64,000 nucleotides of DNA, taken from NCBI RefSeq assembly GCF_004000215.1, contig NZ_RBVY01000001.1, forward strand, positions 496,001-560,000, given 5' to 3'. The position numbers were made by a program, and so were the translations under genes. Positions 54,029 to 62,680 of this stretch are shown here, piece after piece (position 1 is the stretch's first letter; the number at the start of each line of letters is the position of its first letter). The stretch is from Nitratireductor alexandrii (GTDB taxonomy: Bacteria > Pseudomonadota > Alphaproteobacteria > Rhizobiales > Rhizobiaceae). Below the pieces are notes generated by a model. That model saw only the letters and a program-made list of their open reading frames with translations. It ran no database searches and was not told the origin of the DNA.

Positions 54029-54101
54029 GATCGCCACATTTTCCAGGTGGTTGCCGTGTTCGCTCGCCCGCGGCGGCGACAAATTTGCGCGCCGCACTTG
54101 T

Positions 54102-54113
54102 ACTGTCAACAGT
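54102..54113. promoter_or_regulatory. GntR-type operator, site C
   Basis: ACTGT-CA-ACAGT lies in the 389-base divergent gap 74 bases before the SDR-tctB-tctA operon. It has the TGTCAACA core of site A at 49372. Confidence 0.58.
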
Positions 54114-54149
54114 CCTGCCGATCAATGGAATCCCGACCTGAACCCTTTT

Positions 54150-54212
54150 TCAATGTTGTGTTTTAATTTATCTATTTGTTTATGATATGTTTTTTTATGA
54201 GAAAGCCATGTC
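54150..54212. promoter_or_regulatory. AT-rich stretch in the tct/dehydrogenase divergent gap
   Basis: About 60 bases here are close to three-quarters A and T, with runs such as TTTTAATTTATC and GATATGTTTTTTTATG, in DNA that is otherwise about 65% GC. It lies between operator sites C and D and most likely holds the promoters, or an upstream activating element, of both operons. No gene is visible. Confidence 0.5.
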
Positions 54213-54266
54213 ATGAAATGGATTTTTGGACAGATCAAAATTTCGATCCAGGTCATTAGAGCCGGC

Positions 54267-54314
54267 AAAACTGTTGACATAACCAGGGTCACGCTCGATA
54301 GTGTCGACACTTTT
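54267..54314. promoter_or_regulatory. GntR-type operators, sites D and E
   Basis: Site D, AAAACTGTTGACAT (54267-54280), includes a good -35 hexamer TTGACA. Site E, AGTGTCGACACTTTT (54300-54314), has a perfect AGTGTCGACACT core and lies where the -10 region of that promoter would be. Both precede the FAD dehydrogenase gene at 54418 by 100-150 bases. Confidence 0.66.
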
Positions 54315-54417
54315 GTGGTGGGACGCCGAGGCTTAAGGCGCGAAACGGCCGTCGTGACGACCGGGGCGCGATGGACCGGCAACGGCCGGCGCCTGCCGGG
54401 TTTGCGAAGGGAGAGCA

Positions 54418-55860
54418 ATGGCGACCGACGTCGACGCCAGTGTGGATGTGTTGGTGATCGGTGCCGGGGGGTGCGGGCTCATGGCCGCGCTCGCGGCCGA
54501 ACGTCTCGGCGCCAGCGTCGCCATCGTGGAAAAGGCGCCCACCTGCCAGGGCAATACCGCGCTGTCGAGCGGCTCCATCCCGGCTGCCGGGACCAGGCTT
54601 CAGCTTGCGGCCGGCGTGGAGGACACGGCGGAAACCTTCGTCCGGGACCTGATGGCGGTCGCCGGACAGCATGATGCCGCCCATCTGGTCGCCACCCTCG
54701 CTTCGACCTCCGCCGACCTGATCGATTTCCTCATCGACGAGGCGGGCCTCGAACTGGAACTCGTCACCGGATACAAACATGTCGGGCACAGCACCCATCG
54801 CCTGCACGCGCCGCCGTCGCGCCGCGGCGCCGATCTGATCGCCGGCCTTGAACGCGCGGTCGCGCGGCGCGGCATTCCGCTGGCCTTCTCGCAGCCGGCG
54901 ACGGCGTTGATCGGCGACGGGGCGCGGATCAGGGGTGCCGTCGTCGGCCAGGCCGATGCGCCGTCGCGTATCGGGGCCGGGGCCGTCATTCTCGCCTGTA
55001 ACGGGTTTGCCGCCCACACCGATCTTCTCGCCCGCCACTGTCCCGCGGCGACCGGCGCCGTTTATGCCGGCTCGCCGCACAGCACCGGCGAGGCGCTCGA
55101 ATGGGGGCGCGCGCTCGCTGCCGGGACCGGCAATCTCGGCGCCTATCAGGGCCACGCCGCCATCAGCGTCGACACCGGCGCCTTGATGACCTGGACGCTG
55201 GTCGAGCGCGGCGCGATCATCGTCGACGGCCGCGGCCGCCGGTTCGGCGACGAAACCCTCGGCTACTCGGCCTTCGCCGATCTCGAGCTCGCCGGCACCG
55301 GCCCGTTTTTCCTGGTCTACGATGCCGGTATCGCCGAGGACGTGGCGGCCGGCCAGCCCGACTTTGCCGAAGCCTGCGCCATGGGGGTTGCCCGGCAAGC
55401 CGGTTCGCCAGGCGAGATCGAGACCGCGGCGGGACTGCCCGCCGGCGCGCTGGCGAAAACGCTCGCAGCCGCGCGTGCGGCCGCGCGCGGCGAGGTGGCC
55501 GACGCGTTCGGGCGCTTGGCGTGGGGTTTGGGGCCGCTGGGTGCGGCCCTGCGCTACAGCGCGATCCAGCCGGCCTGTTTCCACACCCAGGGCGGCCTGA
55601 TGGTCAACGGCCAGGCCGAAGTGGTCCGCAGCGACGGAACCGCCATCCCCGGCCTTTATGCCGGCGGCGGCGCCGCGGTCGGGATCAGCGGGCGCCGGGG
55701 CGGTGCCGGCTACATGTCGGGCAACGGCCTCCTGTCGGCGCTCGGCCTCGGTTTCATCGCCGGGCGCGCGGCCGCCGCCCGCCTGGTGTCGGTGTCCGGC
55801 CTGCCGGGCCTGGCCGGCCGCGATGATGTCTCCAACCAACCCATTCACAACGGAGGATGA
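54418..55860 (+). CDS. FAD-dependent dehydrogenase, fumarate reductase/succinate dehydrogenase flavoprotein family
   Basis: A 480-residue flavoprotein with an N-terminal FAD motif VIGAGGCGLMAALAAERLGASVAIVEK, a TALSSGSIPAAG loop and a C-terminal IPGLYAGGGAAVGISG motif. It is a single-chain member, like tricarballylate dehydrogenase TcuA, urocanate reductase or 3-ketosteroid dehydrogenase. With a tricarboxylate transporter and an aconitase-family hydratase nearby, oxidation of a saturated tricarboxylate to an aconitate-like product (TcuA role) is a reasonable guess. ATG 54418 follows GGGAGAGCA. No export signal is present. It is coupled to tctC with one base between stop and start. Confidence 0.88.
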   Translation: MATDVDASVDVLVIGAGGCGLMAALAAERLGASVAIVEKAPTCQGNTALSSGSIPAAGTRLQLAAGVEDTAETFVRDLMAVAGQHDAAHLVATLASTSADLIDFLIDEAGLELELVTGYKHVGHSTHRLHAPPSRRGADLIAGLERAVARRGIPLAFSQPATALIGDGARIRGAVVGQADAPSRIGAGAVILACNGFAAHTDLLARHCPAATGAVYAGSPHSTGEALEWGRALAAGTGNLGAYQGHAAISVDTGALMTWTLVERGAIIVDGRGRRFGDETLGYSAFADLELAGTGPFFLVYDAGIAEDVAAGQPDFAEACAMGVARQAGSPGEIETAAGLPAGALAKTLAAARAAARGEVADAFGRLAWGLGPLGAALRYSAIQPACFHTQGGLMVNGQAEVVRSDGTAIPGLYAGGGAAVGISGRRGGAGYMSGNGLLSALGLGFIAGRAAAARLVSVSGLPGLAGRDDVSNQPIHNGG

Positions 55861-55861
55861 T

Positions 55862-56821
55862 ATGAAGACGATATTCAAGACGCTATTGGCCGGGGCCGCA
55901 CTTGCCCTCGGCCTGGGCGCGGCGAGCGCCCAGAATTTTCCCGAGCGCGCCGTGACCATCGTCGTGCCCTATTCGCCTGGCTCGACCGACACCATGGCCC
56001 GCACCTTGGCCGAGGACATGTCGCAAGCGCTCGGCCAGCCGGTGGTGGTTGAGACCCGGCCCGGCGCCGGCGGCACGGTTGGCGCCTCGGAGGTGGTCAA
56101 GGCCGATCCCGACGGCTACACGCTGTTGATGGCGGTGAGCTCGGTCCAGACGGTGGCGCCGCACCAGCGCGAACTGCCCTATGGGTTCGACGATCTGAAG
56201 CCGGTGGCCCGCGTCGCCGTCGGTCCCAATGTGATCGCCGCGCGTTCCGGCGCGCCGTTCAAGACGATCGAGGAGTTCATCGCCTATGCGCGCGATAATC
56301 CCGGCAAGGTCAGCTACGGCAGCGCCGGCACCGGCGGCGCCACCCATATCGCGGCCGAGGCGATCGCCCGGGCTGCCGACATCAAGCTGTTTCACATTCC
56401 CTTCGGCGGCGTGACGCCGGCGATCGCCGCCACCATCGCCGGCGACGTCGACGTGGTGCTCGGTTTCGCCTCGGCGATCCTGCCGCGCGGTGAATCGGGC
56501 CAGCTCGTGCCGCTGGCCCAGCTCTCCGAAAAGCGCGCCTCGCTGGCGCCGGACCTGCCGACCCTGATGGATGCGGGGGTCGATCTGGCCCTGCCGCCGA
56601 ATATCGGCCTGTGGGCGCCGGCCGAAACGCCCGACGACGTCGTTGCCGCGCTGGCGGACGCCGTCGAGAAGGCGGCTGGAGGCGAGACCTTCCAGAACTT
56701 CGCCAAGAACGCACTGGTCGAGATCGACTATGCCGGCCCGGCCGATTTCGGTGCCGTTTTGAAAAAGGAAGACGCCTTCTTCGCCGAATTGCTGCCGACG
56801 ATCGACTTTTCGCAGCAGTAA
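55862..56821 (+). CDS. tctC: Tripartite tricarboxylate transporter, periplasmic receptor TctC (Bug family)
   Basis: A 319-residue periplasmic binding protein with a signal peptide (LLAGAALALGLGAASAQ). The mature start NFPERAVTIVVPYSPGSTDTMAR and VVVETRPGAGGTVGASEVVKADPDGYTLL are the Bug-family consensus. It follows GGAGGATGAT two bases after the dehydrogenase stop. It would feed TctAB, which are encoded divergently at 51286-53265. The ligand is probably a carboxylate. Confidence 0.93.
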   Translation: MKTIFKTLLAGAALALGLGAASAQNFPERAVTIVVPYSPGSTDTMARTLAEDMSQALGQPVVVETRPGAGGTVGASEVVKADPDGYTLLMAVSSVQTVAPHQRELPYGFDDLKPVARVAVGPNVIAARSGAPFKTIEEFIAYARDNPGKVSYGSAGTGGATHIAAEAIARAADIKLFHIPFGGVTPAIAATIAGDVDVVLGFASAILPRGESGQLVPLAQLSEKRASLAPDLPTLMDAGVDLALPPNIGLWAPAETPDDVVAALADAVEKAAGGETFQNFAKNALVEIDYAGPADFGAVLKKEDAFFAELLPTIDFSQQ

Positions 56822-56848
56822 TTCCGGCATAAGGGCTGACGTTTCGGG

Positions 56849-56876
56849 CGGGGCCTCCTTCGGGAGGCCCCGTTTT
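56849..56876 (+). terminator. Rho-independent terminator after tctC
   Basis: CGGGGCCTCC and GGAGGCCCCG form a perfect ten-base stem with a TTCG tetraloop, followed directly by TTTT. It lies 27 bases after the tctC stop. It is the clearest intrinsic terminator in the window. Confidence 0.92.
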
Positions 56877-56924
56877 CGTTCAGGCACCTGTCCGGCCCAG
56901 TGCGCCGGATACCGGCACGCACGG

Positions 56925-57593
56925 TCACGCGCCGTGCCGCTCCAGGCCGTCCAGTATCAGGTCGAGGCCGACCGCGAATTCGTCGCCATAGGCGTAGCCC
57001 GGCTGCAAGACGTGGTCGCGGGTCATTTCGGCGAGGTGCGGATAGGTGTCGGCCGGCAAATGCTGCAGCATGGTCTCGGCCAGTGCCGCCAGGTCGTCGG
57101 GCGTATCGAAGGGCAGGTTCAATTCCTGCAGCACGAAGCCGTAAATATAGCTGTCGAGTACGGAATAGGCATGCGCGGTCCGGGCGACCGAAAACCCGTT
57201 CGCGCGCAGGCAGCCGATCACCGCGTCGTGGTGGCGCAAGGTCGCCGGGCCCGGATTGCGGCGCGAATCCAGCAGACCAAGCGCCCAGGGGTGGCTGCGT
57301 AGCATGGTCCTGGCCGCGATCGCCCGCGTCCGCATGGCGGCCTTCCAGTTCTCGTCCGCGCGCGGCAGGCTGATCTCGCCGAAAGCGAAATCGACCATGG
57401 CGTCCATGATCGCGTCCTTGTTGGCGACATGGTGGTAGAGCGACATCGCCTCGACCCCCAGCCGGTCGGCCAGTTTGCGCATCGACAGCGCCGCGATGCC
57501 GTGCGCGTCGGCCAGCGCGACCGCTTCCCGCACCACCCGCTCGCGCGTCAGCCGCCCCTTTTTTCGATCGGTTTTCGCGCTCGGTGCAGCCAT
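56925..57593 (-). CDS. TetR family transcriptional regulator
   Basis: A 222-residue repressor with an N-terminal helix-turn-helix ([46 protein letters not shown]) and a C-terminal domain of the TetR_C (tetracycline-repressor all-alpha) type. ATG 57593 is chosen over an in-frame TTG six bases earlier. It is divergent from the NAD(P)-binding protein at 57713 with a TetR-like operator between, so that gene is its probable target. The ligand is unknown. Confidence 0.9.
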   Translation of the reverse strand: MAAPSAKTDRKKGRLTRERVVREAVALADAHGIAALSMRKLADRLGVEAMSLYHHVANKDAIMDAMVDFAFGEISLPRADENWKAAMRTRAIAARTMLRSHPWALGLLDSRRNPGPATLRHHDAVIGCLRANGFSVARTAHAYSVLDSYIYGFVLQELNLPFDTPDDLAALAETMLQHLPADTYPHLAEMTRDHVLQPGYAYGDEFAVGLDLILDGLERHGA

Positions 57594-57617
57594 CGCCAAA
57601 ATCCCGTTCTTGACAAC

Positions 57618-57647
57618 CTTACACCGTATATATACTTACAGCGTAAG
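57618..57647. promoter_or_regulatory. TetR-type operator in a divergent gap
   Basis: CTTACACCGTA and TACAGCGTAAG are imperfect inverted arms (9 of 11 paired) with eight AT-rich bases between. TTGACA-like bases precede it. The TTACRCYGTA half-sites are typical for TetR_C-type repressors, here probably the 56925 product. Confidence 0.66.
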
Positions 57648-57712
57648 GAAATGAGGAAGCCGGTCGCGCAAGGCTCCGTCGGGCGGTTGTGAACAACAAA
57701 GGAAGACGGGAC

Positions 57713-58498
57713 GTGACGGCAGGAACGACAGGGACAGCAAACGCGCAACCCGGCGCGGTGTCGCGGAAAAAGATGTGCATCGTCGGCGCGTCGGGCAAGC
57801 TCGGGCGCTATATGGTCCAGCACGCGCTTGAGCGCGGATACGAGGTGGTCGGCGTCTGCCGGCCGCAAAGCGTGGACAAGCTCGAAGCCTTCAGGGACCG
57901 CATCACCATCGTGCCCGGCCGCACCGACGACCGCGATGTCGTCCGGCGCGCGGTCGCCGGCTGCGATGCCGTCCTCGTCGTGCTCGTGCCCTGGGGCGTG
58001 CGCAATTATTCCAGCGGCACCGCCCAGGCCGTGCTCGACTTCGCCGCGCCCGATGCGCGGCTGGTCTTTTCCTGCGGCTGGCACATCAGCCGCGACGGTC
58101 GCGACGTTTATACCTGGCAATTCCGGGCATTGATAAAGCTGGTCGGCTGGCTGGCCAGGCGCGCTCGCCTTGTCGATATCGACGATCAGGTCGAGGCGTG
58201 CCGGCGCATCTTCGCCAGCGACCGGCTTTGGACCGTGGTGCGCGGCAGCGATCTGGAGGAAGGCGAAAGCCAGGGCCTGCCGGTATGGAGCCGGCACGTC
58301 GGCGACCCGGTCCTGGCCAGCAACCGCACGCGCCGCGTCGACTTCGCCTTGTTCATGGTCGCCGCGATCGACGACGACGCCCTGGTGCGCGAGGCGCCGG
58401 CGATCGTCGGGTGCCGTACGCCGTCGGCGCGCGCCCACGCGGCCGAACAAGGACCGCTGCCGCCCGCTGGCGCGGCGGTGCCGGCGCAGCCGCAATGA
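57713..58498 (+). CDS. NAD(P)-binding protein, NmrA/atypical SDR type
   Basis: A 261-residue atypical SDR with MCIVGASGKLGRYMVQHALERGY as the dinucleotide fold and VVGVCR following the second strand. No YxxxK active site is evident, so it may bind NAD(P) as a sensor or act as a quinone reductase-like enzyme. GTG 57713 has GGAAG at seven bases; GTG 57689 is a longer option. It is under the TetR-type operator and stands alone before the convergent mtnA. Confidence 0.82.
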   Translation: MTAGTTGTANAQPGAVSRKKMCIVGASGKLGRYMVQHALERGYEVVGVCRPQSVDKLEAFRDRITIVPGRTDDRDVVRRAVAGCDAVLVVLVPWGVRNYSSGTAQAVLDFAAPDARLVFSCGWHISRDGRDVYTWQFRALIKLVGWLARRARLVDIDDQVEACRRIFASDRLWTVVRGSDLEEGESQGLPVWSRHVGDPVLASNRTRRVDFALFMVAAIDDDALVREAPAIVGCRTPSARAHAAEQGPLPPAGAAVPAQPQ

Positions 58499-58501
58499 CG
58501 C

Positions 58502-59611
58502 TCAGGCCGCCGAGGCCTTCGCTTTTTCCGGAAACAACGCCTTCAGCCCCGCTGCCGAGGCCTCGGCGACGCCGCGCTCGGTGATCAACCCGCTCACCAG
58601 CCGGGCCGGCGTGACGTCGAAGGCCGGATTGGCCGCCGCCGTGGCATCCGGCGATATTCGCACCTGGCACAGCGTGCCGTCGGGCGCGCGGCCCCACACC
58701 ATCGACACTTCGTCTCCGTTGCGCTCCTCGATCGGAACCTCGCGCAGCCCGTCGGCAATCGTCCAGTCGATGGTCGGCGAGGGCAGGGCGACGTAGAACG
58801 GCACGTGATTGTCATGGGCGGCGAGCGCCTTCAGATAGGTACCGATCTTGTTGCACACGTCGCCGCTGGCGGTGGTGCGGTCGGTGCCGACGATCACCAT
58901 GTCGATCGCGCCGCGTTGCATCAGGTGCCCGCCGGCATTGTCGACGATCAGCGTGTGCGGCACGCCGTGGCCGGCCATTTCCCAGGCGGTGAGCTGGGCG
59001 CCCTGATTGCGTGGCCGCGTTTCGTCGACATAGACGTGGACGGCGATGCCTTCCTCCATGGCCAGATAGATCGGCGCGGTCGCGGTGCCGTAATCGACGG
59101 TCGCCAGCCAGCCGGCATTGCAATGGGTCAGGATGTTGACCGGCTCGCCGGGCGTCTTGCGCGCCGCGATCGCGCGGATGATGGCGAGCCCGTTGCGACC
59201 GATGCCGCGATTGAGCTCGACATCCTCGTCGGCGAGTTCGCCGGCGCGCCGGTAGGCGGCCGCCGCGCGCTCGGTTTCGGGCAGGGGCCGCAGCAGCGCG
59301 CGCATCCCGTCGAGCGCCCATTTCAAGTTGATCGCCGTTGGCCGGGTGGCGTGGAGCCTGTCCCAGACCGCGTCGAGCGCGGCGTCGGACGGGTCGTTGC
59401 GCATCTCAAGCGCCACGCCGTAGGCGGCGGTAACGCCGATCAGCGGCGCGCCGCGCACCCACATGTCGCGGATGGCGGTGGCCGCTTCCTCGGCCGATTT
59501 CAGCGTCTCGACGCGGAATTCGTGCGGCAGCCAGCGCTGGTCGATAATGTCGACCGAACGGCCGTCCTCGTTCAGCCAGATGGTACGGAAGTGGCGTTCG
59601 CCGACATTCAC
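58502..59611 (-). CDS. mtnA: S-methyl-5-thioribose-1-phosphate isomerase
   Basis: A 369-residue isomerase of methionine salvage that turns methylthioribose 1-phosphate into methylthioribulose 1-phosphate. The active site is marked by Cys164 in [16 protein letters not shown] and Asp244 in [19 protein letters not shown], both at family positions; [19 protein letters not shown] is the N-terminal hallmark. It starts with GTG 59611 after GGAGAAG and overlaps the mtnK stop. An eIF2B-alpha-like role is unlikely because mtnK is the neighbour. Confidence 0.95.
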   Translation of the reverse strand: MNVGERHFRTIWLNEDGRSVDIIDQRWLPHEFRVETLKSAEEAATAIRDMWVRGAPLIGVTAAYGVALEMRNDPSDAALDAVWDRLHATRPTAINLKWALDGMRALLRPLPETERAAAAYRRAGELADEDVELNRGIGRNGLAIIRAIAARKTPGEPVNILTHCNAGWLATVDYGTATAPIYLAMEEGIAVHVYVDETRPRNQGAQLTAWEMAGHGVPHTLIVDNAGGHLMQRGAIDMVIVGTDRTTASGDVCNKIGTYLKALAAHDNHVPFYVALPSPTIDWTIADGLREVPIEERNGDEVSMVWGRAPDGTLCQVRISPDATAAANPAFDVTPARLVSGLITERGVAEASAAGLKALFPEKAKASAA

Positions 59612-60876
59612 GAAACTTCTCCTTGGTCCAGCATTTCGGCCAGGGCGCCGATCTCGGCCAGCGACTGGATAGCGCGCCGGTTGACGGCCAGATGACGGCC
59701 GAATTTCAGCGCCCGCGCCTCGCAGGCGGCCCTCATATCGAGGTCCTCGATCTCCTCGAACTCGGCATTGTGCGCCAGGCCGAGAATGCGGCGGTGGATC
59801 TCGATACCGCCGAAGCCGAGCATGTCGGTCCACACATCGTGCATGAAATGATGCAGTGCCTGCTGGGCGCCGAGCGCGTCGCCCTGATCCTCGAACAGGC
59901 TGTGCTGATAAAGCATCCCGGTGCGTTCGGTCCGCCACAAAAGCGTAAATTCGGCGCGAAAGGCCTCCCAGCAGGTCTCGATGGCGGCAAGAAGAAACGC
60001 GCGCATCGTGTCGCGGGCGCCGGCGGATTCGTGGCCGCGTTGCGAGAAATAGGCCATCCAGAAATTGGCCAGGAGCATGCCCACGTCGAAACCCATCGGG
60101 CCGTAAAAGGCGAATTCGGGGTCGATCACACGCGTGTCGCCCTCGCTCACCATCACCGATCCGGTATGCAGGTCGCCGTGCACCAGCGTTTCCGCGCCGG
60201 CGGCGAAGCGGTGCTTCAGCCGTTGCGCTTCCACCTTCAGGTCGCGGTCGGCGCGCAGTTCGGCCACCAGCGGGTCGAGCTGCGGGCTGGTGTGGCGGTT
60301 CATCGGCGCGTCGAAATAGGGGTCGGAAAACACCAGGTTTTCGGTGATGTCGCACAGTTCGACATTGTCGGAAAACAGCGCCAGATCGGCCTTGCGCGCG
60401 CCGGCCGGCATGCAAAGGTCGGAGCCGCGGAAAAGCGTCCTTGCCATGAACAGGCCGAGGTCGCGGGCCATGCGCGGCGGCTGCCGGCCCTCGATCAGCG
60501 CTTTGCGCAGGATGATGTGCGGCGACAGAAACTCCATCACGATCAGCGCCTGCGCCTCGTCGAAATGGAAGATCTCGGGAACCCGCCCCGGCGCGCGTGC
60601 GGCTTGCCGCGTCAGCGCGTGATATTCGAAGAAGGAGCGTTTGAGCGGCAGCGGCCAGGAATCGCCGACCAGGCGCACATAGGGCAGGGCCTGCTTGACG
60701 ACGACGGTGCCGCGCGGTCCCTCCACGATAAAGACCAGGTTGAGATTGCCGTCGCCGACTTCGCGCGCGCGCCATGCCGTCGGGTCCTCGCCGAGCGTAT
60801 CGCGCATCGCCGCCACGTCGGCGAGCCGTACCGCCAGCGTGTCCACGCTCAACGCCTCGAACGGACGGTCCTGCAT
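59608..60876 (-). CDS. mtnK: 5-methylthioribose kinase
   Basis: A 422-residue kinase of the choline-kinase-like fold that phosphorylates methylthioribose. VHGDLHTGS (Asp235) and [17 protein letters not shown] (Asp252, Glu254) are the catalytic and metal motifs, and [14 protein letters not shown] at the start is MtnK-like. It is the first gene of the mtnK-mtnA operon and stands divergent from a sugar ABC transporter across a perfect palindrome at 61105. Confidence 0.95.
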   Translation of the reverse strand: MQDRPFEALSVDTLAVRLADVAAMRDTLGEDPTAWRAREVGDGNLNLVFIVEGPRGTVVVKQALPYVRLVGDSWPLPLKRSFFEYHALTRQAARAPGRVPEIFHFDEAQALIVMEFLSPHIILRKALIEGRQPPRMARDLGLFMARTLFRGSDLCMPAGARKADLALFSDNVELCDITENLVFSDPYFDAPMNRHTSPQLDPLVAELRADRDLKVEAQRLKHRFAAGAETLVHGDLHTGSVMVSEGDTRVIDPEFAFYGPMGFDVGMLLANFWMAYFSQRGHESAGARDTMRAFLLAAIETCWEAFRAEFTLLWRTERTGMLYQHSLFEDQGDALGAQQALHHFMHDVWTDMLGFGGIEIHRRILGLAHNAEFEEIEDLDMRAACEARALKFGRHLAVNRRAIQSLAEIGALAEMLDQGEVS

Positions 60877-61104
60877 TAAGCCAGCCTCCTCGATCCGTGG
60901 GGCCAGTCGGCCTTGCGCTGGTGGGGTGCTGCGCACCAAACGCCGAATTCAGCGGCGTCGGCGTCCGGCGGCATCGAAAAGGACGAGTCATTTTCGTGCG
61001 TTCGGCGCCGCAAACCTTTGATTTCGCCTCGTCCGGCGCCTTCGATCCCGGCCGTCCGCTGGTCCCGATCCTCCCATCTCGACAACGAGGCTAGGCAGCG
61101 TCCT

Positions 61105-61133
61105 GTCAAATGTCAACCGTATTGACATTTGAC
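61105..61133. promoter_or_regulatory. Perfect palindrome between mtnK and the sugar ABC operon
   Basis: GTCAAATGTCAA and TTGACATTTGAC are perfect 12-base arms around CCGTA, in the 292-base divergent gap, 36 bases before the ATPase start. The overlap with TTGACA suggests it blocks the -35 region of one or both promoters. No regulator gene is adjacent; it may lie beyond the right edge. The rest of the gap shows no gene. Confidence 0.8.
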
Positions 61134-61168
61134 GATGTGCTCCGTAGCGTCATCGTCGGGAGGACGTG

Positions 61169-62680
61169 ATGGCCGAAGACGCCGTATTCCGCATTGCGGG
61201 CGTGACGAAATCGTTCGGTCCCAACCTGGTGCTCGGCGGTATCGACCTCGCCTTGCGCGCCGGCGAGGTCACCGTGCTGATGGGCGCCAACGGCGCGGGC
61301 AAGTCCACCCTGGTCAAGATCCTGAGCGGCGTTTACCGCCGCGACGGCGGCGCGATGACGCTTGCCGGCGTGCCCTACGAGCCCGCCACGCCGGCCGAGG
61401 CGATGCGCGCCGGCGTGGTGACGGTGCACCAAAATATCAATGACGGCGTCGTCGCCGCGCTCGACGTGGCCACCAATCTGACGCTGGACCGGCTGAGCGG
61501 CGCCGCCGCGCCGCTCTTGTTCAGCCGCCGCAGGGTGCGGCGCGAGGCGCAGGCGATCGCCGAGCGCATGGGCCTGTCGCTCGACCTTTCCGCCGATATT
61601 GCCGGGCTGAGCCTGGCCGACCGGCAGATGGTGGCGATCGCGCGCGCCATGTCGCACGAGCCGCAGGTGATGATCCTCGACGAGCCCACCGCCTCGCTGT
61701 CGAACAGCGAGGCCGCGCGGCTGTTTGCGCTGATCGACCGCCTGCGCGCCCGCGGCGTGGCAATCCTCTACATCTCCCACCGCATGTCCGACATTCGCCG
61801 GGTCGCCGACCGTATCTTGAGCCTGCGCGACGGCGTCATCGTCGGCACGTTCGATCGAAGCCCCCTCGACTATGAAGGCGCGGTCAACGCCATGCTCGGC
61901 CAGACTGTCGACACACGAGCCGTCGTCGCGCGGCCGGCGACGGAAACGGTGTTTTCGGCCGAGGGGCTGCGTATCGCGCCGGGCGCGCGACCGTTCTCCT
62001 TCTCGCTCGGCGCCGGCGAGGTCGTCGCGATCACCGGCCTGGTCGGCGTCGGCAAGACCGCGCTGGCGGAAACTCTGTTTGCGATCCGCAAACCGCTGGG
62101 CGGCGCCATGTATCTGGGCGGGCGTGTCTACGCGCCCGCCAATCCCGGCCGCGCCATCGACGCCGGTGTCTTCCTGGTCGCCAAGGATCGCTCTTCGAGC
62201 GGCCTGGTGCCGGATTTCAACATCTACGAAAACATCAGCCTGCCCTTCCTGCAACGCCTGTCGCGGCTCGGCGTGTCCCGCCGGCGGGGCGAGCGCCATG
62301 CGGCGCGCGCGCAGATTGCCGAGCTCGGCATCGTGTGCCGCTCCGAGCGCGACGACATCGCGACCCTTTCGGGCGGCAATCAGCAGAAGGTGACGGTCGG
62401 GCGCTGGCTCTCCCAGCCCTGCCGGATATTGATCCTCGACGAGCCGTTCCAGGGCGTCGACATCGCCGCGCGGCGCGACATTGCCGCGAAGCTGCGCGCC
62501 GGGGCGGATGGCCGCGCCACCCTGCTGTTCCTGACCGAGCTGGACGAGGCGATGGAGACGGCCGACCGTATCCTGGTGATGTCCGAGCACACGCTGATCG
62601 GCGAGCACCGCAACCAGGACATCGATCTGGACCGGTTGCTGGCCGAGGTCGCGGGCCGCGACGTGCGCGGCGCGGCATGA
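61169..62680 (+). CDS. Sugar ABC transporter ATPase, RbsA/MglA type with two domains
   Basis: A 503-residue ATPase with two ABC domains. The first has Walker A GANGAGKST and Walker B VMILDEPTASLS with a divergent LSLADRQM signature; the second has GLVGVGKTALAE, signature LSGGNQQKV and Walker B LILDEPFQGVD. This asymmetry is normal for the RbsA class. ATG 61169 follows GGGAGGAC, with a GTG three bases earlier as an option. It overlaps the permease gene by ATGA. Given mtnK-mtnA across the divergent promoter, methylthioribose is the favoured substrate. Confidence 0.92.
   Translation: MAEDAVFRIAGVTKSFGPNLVLGGIDLALRAGEVTVLMGANGAGKSTLVKILSGVYRRDGGAMTLAGVPYEPATPAEAMRAGVVTVHQNINDGVVAALDVATNLTLDRLSGAAAPLLFSRRRVRREAQAIAERMGLSLDLSADIAGLSLADRQMVAIARAMSHEPQVMILDEPTASLSNSEAARLFALIDRLRARGVAILYISHRMSDIRRVADRILSLRDGVIVGTFDRSPLDYEGAVNAMLGQTVDTRAVVARPATETVFSAEGLRIAPGARPFSFSLGAGEVVAITGLVGVGKTALAETLFAIRKPLGGAMYLGGRVYAPANPGRAIDAGVFLVAKDRSSSGLVPDFNIYENISLPFLQRLSRLGVSRRRGERHAARAQIAELGIVCRSERDDIATLSGGNQQKVTVGRWLSQPCRILILDEPFQGVDIAARRDIAAKLRAGADGRATLLFLTELDEAMETADRILVMSEHTLIGEHRNQDIDLDRLLAEVAGRDVRGAA

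Noticed and set aside
56822-56924. A small gene between tctC and the TetR gene
   Set aside because: The gap is filled by the intrinsic terminator at 56849-56876 and has no frame with a ribosome site.
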